Of a DNA stretch of 64,000 bases, positions 18,438 through 26,936 are shown one piece after another. The notes beneath the pieces are model-generated. The model searched no databases. It worked only from the letters and a program-made list of their open reading frames with translations, and had not been told where the DNA came from. Position 1 is the stretch's first letter. Each line of letters starts with the position of its first letter. Both the position numbers and the translations under genes were made by a program. Source of the stretch: CAZYFH01 sp964646815 (GTDB lineage: Bacteria > Acidobacteriota > Vicinamibacteria > Vicinamibacterales > UBA8438); the NCBI GenBank assembly GCA_964646815.1, contig CAZYFH010000007.1:62001-126000 (forward strand), in the 5' to 3' direction.

Positions 18438-18770
18438 ATGATTCACTTCGAATGCACGGTGCAGGAGGGCTGTGTGTCGGACGAACTTCGTCCGAGTCTG
18501 GTATCGGCGATTGAGAAGGCGTGTAACGAAACTCTGGGCCACGACGAAGGTCCGGTTGAGGTGTCGTGGACGGTCATTCCTAAGGGGTTTGGATTCCGAG
18601 GCGGACAACCGTCCACGACTTCTTTAGTTCGGGGCAGGATTCCCGACGGCTGTGATCGGGAGACCCGGTCAAGGATTCTTCAGTCGATCGGAGACTCGTG
18701 GTGTCGGATCACCGGCGCGTCACCCGAGGAACTCATGGTATCGGCCCGCGACCGGAGCTGGTCCGGCTAA
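18438..18770 (+). CDS. Tautomerase/MIF-superfamily-like protein without Pro-1
   Basis: A 110-residue protein with the beta-alpha-beta pattern of 4-oxalocrotonate tautomerase: MIHFECTVQEG, a helix (RPSLVSAIEKACNETLG), VEVSWTVIPKGFGFRGGQPST, then a second half with RSRILQSIGDSWCRITG and PEELMVSARD. The catalytic N-terminal proline is replaced by Ile, so classic tautomerase chemistry is doubtful. The gene lies 30 bases before a second tautomerase-like gene and they likely form a pair. Its base composition is visibly less G+C-rich than the neighbours, which hints at transfer. Family assignment is by pattern. Confidence 0.65.
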   Translation: MIHFECTVQEGCVSDELRPSLVSAIEKACNETLGHDEGPVEVSWTVIPKGFGFRGGQPSTTSLVRGRIPDGCDRETRSRILQSIGDSWCRITGASPEELMVSARDRSWSG

Positions 18771-18800
18771 TTCGTTGGGAACACGAAAGGAGAAAAGGAA

Positions 18801-19229
18801 ATGCCGTTCTATCGGTGTCTGACGCCAAAGGGTTCGCTCTCTTTCGAACAGCGGCAGGAGGTTGCTGTCGCGTTCACCGACGTGCATTGTGGGATCTCCG
18901 CCGCCCCGAGGAACTTTGTGAACGTTGTCTTCCTCGAGGCCTCTGATGGCGCTGAGATTGCCGACTCGCACGGACGGGGCGTGTTGAAATGCGACACTCC
19001 GTATTTCATTGCGGGAGGCAATCGAGCAGGACGTCCTCCTGAGATGAAGCAGCAGATTCTGGACGGACTGATCGATAGGTTCTCGGAAATCGCCGGGGTT
19101 CCCAGGGACCAAGTAAGCGGCCACATTAGTGAAGCACCAGCCTCGTGGACGATGGAAGCGGGGAAAATCCTTCCTGACCCGGGATCGGAAACCGCAGAGT
19201 GGTATACACACGCTGCAGCATCAGGTTGA
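18801..19229 (+). CDS. cis-CaaD-like tautomerase
   Basis: A 142-residue protein starting Met-Pro, so the processed enzyme has the catalytic Pro-1. The N-terminus MPFYRCLTPKGSLSFEQRQEVA, followed by FTDVHCGISAAPRNFVNVVFLEA, matches the cis-3-chloroacrylic acid dehalogenase branch of the tautomerase superfamily (Tautomerase_3), as does the later GGNRAGRPPEMKQQILDGL with its paired Arg. A ribosome-binding site GGAGAAAAGGA precedes the ATG. The true substrate is unknown; few members are dehalogenases. Like its partner it is lower in G+C than the surroundings. Confidence 0.75.
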   Translation: MPFYRCLTPKGSLSFEQRQEVAVAFTDVHCGISAAPRNFVNVVFLEASDGAEIADSHGRGVLKCDTPYFIAGGNRAGRPPEMKQQILDGLIDRFSEIAGVPRDQVSGHISEAPASWTMEAGKILPDPGSETAEWYTHAAASG

Positions 19230-19394
19230 CGCTTGTAGCGGGCGCGACGTGGGCGTACTACAGACGCCGCTCCACGTGAAGCGGTATTCCTTCAACTCAT
19301 GCAACAGGTACGACAGCGTGCTTGACACCTTGTGGCGCAGGCCGAGGATGGGATGCGGCGGCCGCAGCTACGAAACGGCGTTACACTCACGGGC

Positions 19395-20738
19395 ATGACG
19401 AGAGCGGTGGCGGTGGTGCTGGTGTCGGTCGGGGTGATTGCGTCGGAGAGCGCGTCTGCGCAGGGTGCTGCCGAGTGGCCGCAGTTTCGCGGGATCCGTG
19501 CCGGCGCGGTCGCCGACGATCCCGTTTTGCCGGAGCACTGGAGCGAGACGGAGAACGTCGCCTGGCGGACCGAGATTCCAGGGCTCGGCTGGAGCTCGCC
19601 CGTTGTCTGGGGTGCACACGTCTTCGTGACCTCCGCGATCAGCGCGGGGGCGGAGCCCGATCCGGTCCCCGGGCTTTACGACCCAGGGGACGAGCACGGC
19701 AAGACGCGCTCGACCGCGTCGCATCGCTGGATGGTTTACGACCTTGACTTCGAGTCGGGGCGTGTCAGATGGGCGCGGGAGTTGACAGAGCTGGTGCCGC
19801 CGGAGCTCAAGCACCTCAAGAATAGCTTCGCCTCGGAGACGCCGGTCACCGACGGGCGCCGCGTCTACGTCTACTTCGGCAGCGTTGGCCTCGTGGCGGC
19901 GCTCAATATGAGCGGCGAGACGGTGTGGACGGCGAACGTCGGGGCGTTCAATGGGGGCCAGGAGTTCGGCACTGCGGCGTCACCCGTACTGCACGACGGT
20001 CGGCTCTACATCGTCAATGACAACACCACCCGCTCGTTTCTGACGGCCTTCGATACGGCCACCGGTGCCGAGGTCTGGCGGATCGATCGGGACGAGACAG
20101 AGAATTGGTCGACTCCGTTCGTGTGGGAAAACGAGGTGCGCACTGAGATCGTCACGACGGGTCGGCGCAGGATCCGGTCGTATGACCTCGACGGCAACGA
20201 GCTGTGGGAGTTAGGCGGGATGACGGTCAACGTCGTGCCGACCCCGTTCGCCCGGCACGGGCTGTTGTACCTCAGCTCTGGATACCCGGGGGGCTTTCCC
20301 CGCCCCGTCTACGCGGTGCGTCCCGGTGCGTCCGGTGATATCTCACTGTCAGAGGGCGAGACGGGCAATGCCTCAATTGCGTGGTATCAGCCGCTGCTCG
20401 GGACCTACAGCACATCGGCGCTCGTCTACGGTGACTACTACTACACCCTACTCGACCGTGGGTTCCTGCTCTGTCACGACGCGCGGACCGGTGAAGAAAT
20501 CTACGGACGGCAGCGCATCGCGCCGGGCCACGGGTTTACCGCGTCGCCGTGGGCATATAACGGCAAGGTGTTCGTGCTCAGCGAGGACGGCGAGACCTAT
20601 GTCATCGCGTCCGGGCCAGAGTTTGAGATCCTCCATACCAACGTGCTGGACGAGATGGCGTTGGCGACGCCGGCCGTCGTGCGCGGCAGCGTCTTCATCC
20701 GGACACAGACGAAGCTCTACCGCATCGCTCGGCGATAG
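19395..20738 (+). CDS. Secreted PQQ-like beta-propeller protein (WPQFRG paralogue 2)
   Basis: A 447-residue protein with signal peptide MTRAVAVVLVSVGVIASESASAQ and then EWPQFRGIRAGAVADDPVLP..WSETENVAWRTEIPGLGWSSPVV. Propeller repeats: AFDTATGAEVWRIDRDETENW, SYDLDGNELWELGG, AHDARTG-type strand CHDARTGEEIYGRQR, and an end LYRIARR. It is closest to the protein at 24528. A TACACT hexamer sits seven bases before the ATG with no Shine-Dalgarno, as at 4351. It is convergent with a DLQGIW gene, 18 bases apart. Function unknown; secreted. Confidence 0.85.
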   Translation: MTRAVAVVLVSVGVIASESASAQGAAEWPQFRGIRAGAVADDPVLPEHWSETENVAWRTEIPGLGWSSPVVWGAHVFVTSAISAGAEPDPVPGLYDPGDEHGKTRSTASHRWMVYDLDFESGRVRWARELTELVPPELKHLKNSFASETPVTDGRRVYVYFGSVGLVAALNMSGETVWTANVGAFNGGQEFGTAASPVLHDGRLYIVNDNTTRSFLTAFDTATGAEVWRIDRDETENWSTPFVWENEVRTEIVTTGRRRIRSYDLDGNELWELGGMTVNVVPTPFARHGLLYLSSGYPGGFPRPVYAVRPGASGDISLSEGETGNASIAWYQPLLGTYSTSALVYGDYYYTLLDRGFLLCHDARTGEEIYGRQRIAPGHGFTASPWAYNGKVFVLSEDGETYVIASGPEFEILHTNVLDEMALATPAVVRGSVFIRTQTKLYRIARR

Positions 20739-20756
20739 GCTTCGAAGAGGACGCCG

Positions 20757-21767
20757 CTAGCGCGCCGCCTTGGCTTCCTGGGCGCGAGTGCCGCCTAGGG
20801 AACCTGCAACAGCCCAATTCCCCTCGTGGCAGGCGTACTCGTAGATCACGTAGTTGGGGTCGCGCGTTAGCGGCATCGAGATCGTCCAGGGTTGCGTGTA
20901 GACGTTGGGGTCCTCAATCGTAACGGTCCACATGATCGTGTCGTCCGATACGCGCTCATAGCGCTCGACTACATGTAGTGCTTTGCTCGTCGGGATGCCC
21001 TTGAGGCGGCCACCGGCGAAGCTCGATGCGATCCAGCCGCGGTTGTGAAAGTTCCTGGTCTCGACCACTAGGACATCGCCGTCCCAGTGGGCGCGTGCGT
21101 CACCCATCCACTGGCGGATCGCCCCATCGATGTGCGGCCGGTCCGACAAGGGGATAATCCGGACGTCGTGGATCATCTCGTGCTGAATCGCGACGTGCTC
21201 ACGCGTCTGCACGATGCGATACGCGTTGTTGTAACCGGCCGGCAGCATCGATCCAGGCACGCCGCGTGAGAGGCATCGATCCCATACGCTGATGTGCTGG
21301 TAGTGGTCGCCCTCGTGGGCGAGGTTGTACGCCTTAGCCTCGAGGGCCCATGCCTTGATCGGTGCGCGTCCGTCCGGCGGATCGACCACCATCGAGGTCT
21401 GTCCCGTCGAGAGTACGGTGTCGCCGGAGTCGAGCCAGTAGCTGCCGTAGCCACCCACGTTTCCGCCGGCTTCGTAGCGCTGCGCGGGCGTGTCGTCGCG
21501 TGCCTGCTCGTCCACTGCCCGCTGTTGGTTGATGCGTGCCATCTCCTCATCGGTGAGGAACGCTTTGCCCACGTCCGCATCGCGGCGCTCGATCGGCGTC
21601 AGCGTCTTGTTCCCCCACATGCCTTGGAGGTCGGGATGACCATCCGCCGTCCGAGAATGCGTCCAATTCGGGTCCGCGACGCGATGGACCTGGCCGGACG
21701 CGGCTAGTGGAAACGCGGCACACAGGGTTCCGACCACGGCCAACGTCGTCATGTATGAAGTGCGCAT
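20757..21767 (-). CDS. DLQGIW-family secreted protein, paralogue 4
   Basis: A 336-residue protein with a signal peptide (..FPLAASGQ). Blocks: HPDLQGMWGNKTLTPIERRD, TSMVVDPPDGRAPI, DRCLSRGVPG, YNNAYRIVQT, RPHIDGAIRQWMGDARAHWDGDVLVVETRNF, VVERYERVSDDTIMW and YEYACHEGNWAVAGSLGG. It carries a slightly longer middle (EGDHYQH) than the tandem trio. Convergent with a WPQFRG propeller gene and 49 bases downstream of the SGNH-DLQGIW fusion, with which it may be co-transcribed. Function unknown. Confidence 0.85.
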   Translation of the reverse strand: MRTSYMTTLAVVGTLCAAFPLAASGQVHRVADPNWTHSRTADGHPDLQGMWGNKTLTPIERRDADVGKAFLTDEEMARINQQRAVDEQARDDTPAQRYEAGGNVGGYGSYWLDSGDTVLSTGQTSMVVDPPDGRAPIKAWALEAKAYNLAHEGDHYQHISVWDRCLSRGVPGSMLPAGYNNAYRIVQTREHVAIQHEMIHDVRIIPLSDRPHIDGAIRQWMGDARAHWDGDVLVVETRNFHNRGWIASSFAGGRLKGIPTSKALHVVERYERVSDDTIMWTVTIEDPNVYTQPWTISMPLTRDPNYVIYEYACHEGNWAVAGSLGGTRAQEAKAAR

Positions 21768-21816
21768 AGGATCCTTGATTTTCTCCGTGTCTCGTGTCGC
21801 AAGCGGTGTGGCGTCG

Positions 21817-24114
21817 CTACCGGCTCCCGGTGCCCGTGGTCGCCGCCTCGGCTCGTTCTTGAACCCGGGCGCCAGCCAGGAGGTTCGTCATGCCGTAATT
21901 CCCCTCGTGACAGGCATACTCGAACAACGGAGCGTCGGTACGCTTCATTGGAATCTCGGCGGTGAACGGTTCGGTGAACGTGGCCGGGTCGTCAATGGTG
22001 AACGCGTAGAGAAGGCGGTCGGCGTCGATGAGCGTGAAACGCTCGATGAGTCGTAGGGTTGTACCGGTCCCATACGACTGCAGGATGGTGTAGAAGCTCC
22101 CGGTCTTGTCGGTGAAGTTCGTCGACTCGACGACGAACGTGTCACCCTCCCAGTAGCCACGCGAATCGCCCATCCATTGGCGGATCCCGGCAGCGAGGTG
22201 CGGGCGCTCGACGAGCGGCACGATGCGGGCGTCGTGCACCATCTCGTTCAGAATCACGACATAGTCCGGAGTCTGAAAGAGCTGGATATTGTTGTTGTAC
22301 GCGCTCGGCTGCATTGGTGGCCCGGCGTTGAAGCCGAGCATGCAGCGCTCGGAGAGCCCGAGGTCCTCAGGACCGTGGGCGGGTCCGCCGATGATGACCC
22401 GTTCCTTCACCGGGCGCCGCCGGGCGGTGCGGCGCGCGTTGTCCGCTTCGTCGATGCCGTCGACCCGCGCGGGGATTCGCCCGTCCGCCGGGTCGACGAT
22501 GAGCGACGTCCGCCTATCCTCCGTGAGCTCGTCGCCCCAGTCCCACCAGAAGTCGTTGTAGGCGCGTTCGACGTCGGCTTGCGCCCCACCGTCGCGCCGG
22601 TCGGCGTTGCGGCTCTCGCGCGATGCTTGCTGAAACGCGGCCGCCTCCTCTGGCGTGAGGACCGTTTTGTCGGCGAGCGCTTCGGGCCGCTCCAGCGGCG
22701 TGATGGTGCGAAAGTCCCAGATGCCGACGAGATTTGGGGCACCCCACGGGGTACGCGGTCCAGTCGTGGCGGCGGCCGACCGCCGGTGGGTGGTCACGCC
22801 GAACAGCGCGAGGTCGATCGTGTCGGCCATCGCCTTGTAGCCCGCGTCGTTGGGGTGGAGCCAGTCGCCGGGGTGATAGTCGGCTCGCATCTTCGTCGGC
22901 GCATCCGGGTCCCGGACGGCGGCGTCGAAGTCGAATACCGCGTCATAGGCGCCACTTGTGCGGATCCAGTCATTCAGCGCCTGGCGTTTCGCCTCTCCGA
23001 CCGCCGTCCAGTAGAAGGCGCCTTCGAAAGGAGTTAGTGTGCCTGCGTAGATCTCGAGACCGCGTGCGTGGGCGCGTTGGATCAACGTGCGATGCGCAGC
23101 GATGAGATCCTCTACCGTCGGCATGTCGGCGTCGAATGCCATGCCGATGTCGTTGGTCGTCTCGAGAACGATGACGTGGGTGACGCCCGGTTGCAGCAGC
23201 ACATCGCGGTCGAGGCGCGACAACCCGCTCGGCCCAAACAGCGCGTTCGGGTTCGGTGGGCCATCGTTCTGGGGCGCAGGAATGCCGGCGCGTTGCAGGA
23301 TGCCGAGGCCTGCGTTGTGGCTGAGCACCCGGTTCCCAGCGATCCCGACGTTGAGAACGCCCGGTGCCCGGTCGCCGTATTCCGCGACCAGCCTTCGCGC
23401 AAGGAAGTCCGGCCAGCGGCGGTTCGTGTCGACCGTGGAGCCGGTGCCGTCCGTGATCGAATCGCCCAAGGTCACGATGGCGCCCGGCGCGGTCGCGTTC
23501 CACACGTCGACCCGCGACACGAAGTACCACTGCTGGACCGTGGAGTCGACCGGCAGGTCGGACACGCCGCTGTGATTGCCGCTCGACGAGAGGTAGTTGG
23601 TGGTCAGGCCGGTCGAATGGACCGTGGCGGGGGAGGTTGAGCCCCAGGTGTCGCCCGGGAGATAGAGGTCGACGGCGAGGTCGCCGAGCGCCGGCACGTC
23701 GATCGCGATCGGGTCGCTGAGCACCGACGAGCCCGCTTCGACCGTCACCGCGGGATGTCCGCCGAATGTCAGATGCGACCCGCGCCCGATCCGCGAACCG
23801 TCGGCGCGCAGCGCCAAGTGCGCAGCACCGATTTCGAGGGCCTCGGTGCCAAAGAGGTTGGAGATCGCGACGCGGGCCTCGGAGCCACCGATGCTCGTGT
23901 GTACGATCTGACGCAGCGTCTGGTTCTGGAGGCGCGCCGTTGCAAACGGACCGGCCGGTGCTGCCTGTGCCGATGGCGCCGGAGGATCGGCCGCCAACGG
24001 GCCAGTGCTCCAGGTCCCGATCCACTGGCCGCCTCTGTCCTGGGCCTGCGCCAGTCCGGACAGCGTGAACAACCCGACGAGCGCTACCATCGCGATACGG
24101 ACGCCTGGTCGCAT
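21817..24114 (-). CDS. SGNH/GDSL hydrolase fused to a DLQGIW domain
   Basis: A 765-residue secreted fusion. After the signal peptide (..GLAQAQ) the first 440 residues form an SGNH esterase: IVTLGDSITDG (block I Ser, about 220), VGIAGNRVL (block II Gly), LETTNDIG (block III Asn) and DWLHPNDAGY (block V Asp/His, about 425). Its N-terminal part resembles the non-catalytic beta domain seen in some GDSL esterases. From about 450 to the end it is a complete DLQGIW-type unit: NLVGIWDFRTITPLERP, TSLIVDPADGRIP, ERCMLGFNAG, RQWMGDSRGYWEGDTFVVESTNF, LFEYACHEGNYGMTNLLAGAR. The frame extends upstream to 24459 but the ATG at 24114 opens the signal peptide. The fusion suggests both domains act on the same extracellular substrate. 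Confidence 0.85.
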   Translation of the reverse strand: MRPGVRIAMVALVGLFTLSGLAQAQDRGGQWIGTWSTGPLAADPPAPSAQAAPAGPFATARLQNQTLRQIVHTSIGGSEARVAISNLFGTEALEIGAAHLALRADGSRIGRGSHLTFGGHPAVTVEAGSSVLSDPIAIDVPALGDLAVDLYLPGDTWGSTSPATVHSTGLTTNYLSSSGNHSGVSDLPVDSTVQQWYFVSRVDVWNATAPGAIVTLGDSITDGTGSTVDTNRRWPDFLARRLVAEYGDRAPGVLNVGIAGNRVLSHNAGLGILQRAGIPAPQNDGPPNPNALFGPSGLSRLDRDVLLQPGVTHVIVLETTNDIGMAFDADMPTVEDLIAAHRTLIQRAHARGLEIYAGTLTPFEGAFYWTAVGEAKRQALNDWIRTSGAYDAVFDFDAAVRDPDAPTKMRADYHPGDWLHPNDAGYKAMADTIDLALFGVTTHRRSAAATTGPRTPWGAPNLVGIWDFRTITPLERPEALADKTVLTPEEAAAFQQASRESRNADRRDGGAQADVERAYNDFWWDWGDELTEDRRTSLIVDPADGRIPARVDGIDEADNARRTARRRPVKERVIIGGPAHGPEDLGLSERCMLGFNAGPPMQPSAYNNNIQLFQTPDYVVILNEMVHDARIVPLVERPHLAAGIRQWMGDSRGYWEGDTFVVESTNFTDKTGSFYTILQSYGTGTTLRLIERFTLIDADRLLYAFTIDDPATFTEPFTAEIPMKRTDAPLFEYACHEGNYGMTNLLAGARVQERAEAATTGTGSR

Positions 24115-24151
24115 GATTCGTCTATCCACCGTTGACTGCTCCTCAAATTCG

Positions 24152-24290
24152 GATCGGGCTTCGCCCCGACCCCCCCCACGCGTGGGCGCTCTGTGCCCTT
24201 CGACGACGCTCAGGACACCCTCGAGCCATGTCGAGGGGCGGGGACCCGCGAGCCCCCCACTCCGCGCCCGCGAGGTGCGCTGTGCGCGCC
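24152..24290 (+). repeat. Dispersed G/C-rich repeat, copy B, with hairpin
   Basis: It shares ordered words with 9010-9092 (GGGCTTCGC, CCCCACG, CGCTCTGTG, GGGGACCCG.GAG.CCCC, ACTCCGCG) but has an insert containing a perfect 7-base-pair hairpin (CCCTCGA-GCCATG-TCGAGGG, 24218-24237). It lies in the divergent gap between the fusion gene and the propeller gene at 24528. No transposase is nearby. Confidence 0.5.
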
Positions 24291-24419
24291 TTGTCGTCGC
24301 GGACGGTACGACATCGACGAGGAAATGCTCGTTGCATGCCCCACACCGGCCGAACCGAGTGGGGTCCTCGCGCACCGACCCGCTCCGACACCAATTATTA
24401 TGCGCCGATTCCGGTTTCC

Positions 24420-24447
24420 TTGACAGGCGGTCCGGGAGCCGTACAGT
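24420..24447 (+). promoter_or_regulatory. Sigma-70-type promoter for the 24528-26902 operon
   Basis: TTGACA (24420-24425), a 16-base spacer and TACAGT (24442-24447). The expected leader to the ATG at 24528 is about 75 bases. Confidence 0.45.
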
Positions 24448-24527
24448 AGTGCGCAGCACCTCCGGCGACCAGTGCGCCGGAACACCGGTAAGCGAGGGAG
24501 GTGTGCGATGCCGGAGGGGGAATGCCG

Positions 24528-25916
24528 ATGCAACGGATGGTCGTGATAATCCTGGGAGTCGTGCTCGGGCTCGGGGCGGCGGCCGACGCCGGACAGCAAG
24601 ACTGGGCGCAGTTTCGCGGCGCGACGGCCGGTGTCGTTCCCGATGACCCGATCTTACCCGAGCGTTGGAGTGAGACGGACAACGTCGCCTGGCGCGTCGA
24701 GATCCCTGGTCTTAGCTGGAGTTCTCCGGTCGTCGCAGGCAACCACGTCTTCGTGACATCAGCCGTCAGCGCCGGCGCAGAGCCCGACCCGATCAAAGGG
24801 CTCTACGACCCCGGCATGGAGAACGGCTCAGAGGGGTCGGCGAATGAACATCGGTGGATGCTCTACGACATCGACTTCGCCAGCGGGCGCATCCGCTGGC
24901 AGCTCGAACTCCACAGCGCGCCGCCGCCGATGAAGCGACACCTCAAGAACAGCTTTGCGTCCGAAACGCCGGTGACCGACGGGCGTCGGGTCTATGTCTA
25001 CTTCGGGAGCATCGGTCTGCTGACGGCGGTCAACCTGAGCGGCGAGACCGTCTGGACGACCGAGATCGACATCTACAACACGTTGCTCGAGATGGGCACG
25101 GCGGCGTCACCGATCCTCCATGGCGATCGCCTGTATCTAGTGAACGACAACACGACACGTTCGTTCATGGCCGCTTTCGACAAGGACACGGGTGAAGAGC
25201 TGTGGCGGGTCGATCGGGACGAGGAGGGCCAGAACTGGTCAACGCCGTTCGTCTGGGAGCACGACCTTCGCACCGAACTGGTCACGGCCGGGACGCAGGG
25301 TGTTCGCTCGTACGATCTGGACGGGGACCTGATCTGGGAACTCCACGGGATGTCTGGGTTGACGATCCCGACCCCGTTCACCAGTCACGGGCTGCTCTAC
25401 ATCAGCTCGGGGTACCCCGGTGGCGGCCTGCGCCCGGTGTACGCCGTGCGCCCCGGTGCGTCGGGTGACATCTCGCTTTTTCCCGAAGAGGCGATGCGGT
25501 CGGGGATCACGTCCGGGTTTCCCGGGCCGCTGACGTCGTCGGACGATATCGCCTGGTCGTACCCCCTGCTCGGTACGTACAACACGTCGGCCATCGTGTA
25601 CGGCGACTACTACTACACGCTGCTAGATCGCGGGTTCTTCCTGGCGCACGATGCGCGTACCGGTGAGGAAATCTACGGCCGCCAACGGCTCGAGATCGGG
25701 AACGGGTTCACCGCGTCCCCCTGGGCCTACAACGGTAAGATCTTCCTGCTGAGCGAGGACGGGGACACGTACGTGATCGCAGCGGGACCCGAGTTCAAGA
25801 TTCTGTACAAGAACTCGCTGAATGAGATGGCGTTGGCGACACCGGCCATCGCGCACGGGAGCGTCATTCTAAGGACGCAATCGAAGCTCTACCGGATCAA
25901 GAAGGGAGCGGAGTAA
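24528..25916 (+). CDS. Secreted PQQ-like beta-propeller protein (WPQFRG paralogue 3)
   Basis: A 462-residue protein with signal peptide MQRMVVIILGVVLGLGAAADAGQ and then WAQFRGATAGVVPDDPILP..WSETDNVAWRVEIPGLSWSSPVV. Propeller strands: AFDKDTGEELWRVDRDEEGQNW, SYDLDGDLIWELHG, AHDARTGEEIYGRQR and the ending LYRIKKGAE. Compared with the paralogue at 19395 it has an insert near residue 330 (EEAMRSGITSGFPGPL). The start at 24528 has a GGAGGGGG site at proper spacing; the ATG six bases earlier is too close to it. The stop TAA overlaps the next ATG by one base. Confidence 0.85.
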   Translation: MQRMVVIILGVVLGLGAAADAGQQDWAQFRGATAGVVPDDPILPERWSETDNVAWRVEIPGLSWSSPVVAGNHVFVTSAVSAGAEPDPIKGLYDPGMENGSEGSANEHRWMLYDIDFASGRIRWQLELHSAPPPMKRHLKNSFASETPVTDGRRVYVYFGSIGLLTAVNLSGETVWTTEIDIYNTLLEMGTAASPILHGDRLYLVNDNTTRSFMAAFDKDTGEELWRVDRDEEGQNWSTPFVWEHDLRTELVTAGTQGVRSYDLDGDLIWELHGMSGLTIPTPFTSHGLLYISSGYPGGGLRPVYAVRPGASGDISLFPEEAMRSGITSGFPGPLTSSDDIAWSYPLLGTYNTSAIVYGDYYYTLLDRGFFLAHDARTGEEIYGRQRLEIGNGFTASPWAYNGKIFLLSEDGDTYVIAAGPEFKILYKNSLNEMALATPAIAHGSVILRTQSKLYRIKKGAE

Positions 25917-26902
25917 TGATGGTCCGGACGATGCGGTGCGGCGGGTGGGTCGTGGCGTTGGTCCTTTTGAGCACGAGCGCCGTGGCGCAGACGTTTCGCC
26001 TGGAGGCGGTGGGGGAGATACCGGGTCCGGTCGAGCGGGTACGCGCGCGTGGCGACTTCGCCTATGTGTCAGGCGGCCACACGTTCACCATCTACGATGT
26101 GTCAGCGCCCTCGCGTCCCAAGAAACTCGGCTCACACACCTTTCCGCAGGAGATCTGGGGCTTCCGCCTCTCCGGCGATCGCGCGTACATCGGGGCGAAC
26201 TTCTTCGGCCTCGGCATCGTGGACATCTCGGACCCGGCCCGACCGGTGTTGCTGGGGCAACATAAGACGCTGGGCCAGACGAAGGTCGGCGCGGTGGCCG
26301 ACACCAAGGTGGGCATCATCGATCACATGGAGGGCTTCGTATTGATCGACGTCACGGAGGAGACTGCGCCCGCCTCGATCGGGTCGTTCTTTCTCGACGG
26401 CTACGCGCGCGACGTCGTCACCTCCGGGTCGATGGCCTACGCTACCGACTCGCCGTCTGGGCTCTACGTGTTCGATCTCGCCAGACCGGGGATGCCCGAG
26501 CCGGTCGGCGTCGTCCATGCCCCGAACGCGCCGCGCGACATCGAGGTCGCCCCTGGGACGGGCGCGCGGCCGACACTGATCGTCGGGGCTGGCGGCGGCA
26601 ACGTCCAGGTGTACGACGTGTCAGACCCATCGGCGCCAGCCAGGCTCGGGACCGTCGAGACGCCCGGCCGGGCGTCGCGCGTGTCCGTCGCTGGCCAGCA
26701 CGTTTTTGTCGCCGACTCCAACGCCGGGATCCAGGTCGTCGACCTGTCGATGCCGGCGACCCCGACGCTGACTGGTTCGTTCGCGACGCCCCGTCCCGCG
26801 CGCGATGTGGCCGCGTCGGCGACACTCGTCTTCGCTGTGGTGGGCGATAGCGAGCGCGAGGGGGAGGATCGGCACGTGATGATCCTGCGGCGCGTGCAGT
26901 AG
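25916..26902 (+). CDS. Secreted LVIVD-repeat beta-propeller protein
   Basis: A 328-residue protein with a signal peptide (..LSTSAVAQ) and repeated strands of LVIVD type: TIYDVSAPSRPKKLGSH, GIVDISDPARPVLLGQH, LIDVTEETAPASIGSF, YVFDLARPGMPEPVGV, QVYDVSDPSAPARLGT and QVVDLSMPATPTLTGSF, about seven blades. Such proteins are secreted or surface-attached and lack known catalysis. The start overlaps the stop of the propeller gene upstream (TAATG), so the two are translated together and may form one complex. Confidence 0.85.
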   Translation: MMVRTMRCGGWVVALVLLSTSAVAQTFRLEAVGEIPGPVERVRARGDFAYVSGGHTFTIYDVSAPSRPKKLGSHTFPQEIWGFRLSGDRAYIGANFFGLGIVDISDPARPVLLGQHKTLGQTKVGAVADTKVGIIDHMEGFVLIDVTEETAPASIGSFFLDGYARDVVTSGSMAYATDSPSGLYVFDLARPGMPEPVGVVHAPNAPRDIEVAPGTGARPTLIVGAGGGNVQVYDVSDPSAPARLGTVETPGRASRVSVAGQHVFVADSNAGIQVVDLSMPATPTLTGSFATPRPARDVAASATLVFAVVGDSEREGEDRHVMILRRVQ

Positions 26903-26936
26903 CTTCACGGCCGCAGCGCCCCCGAACATCTCCACC

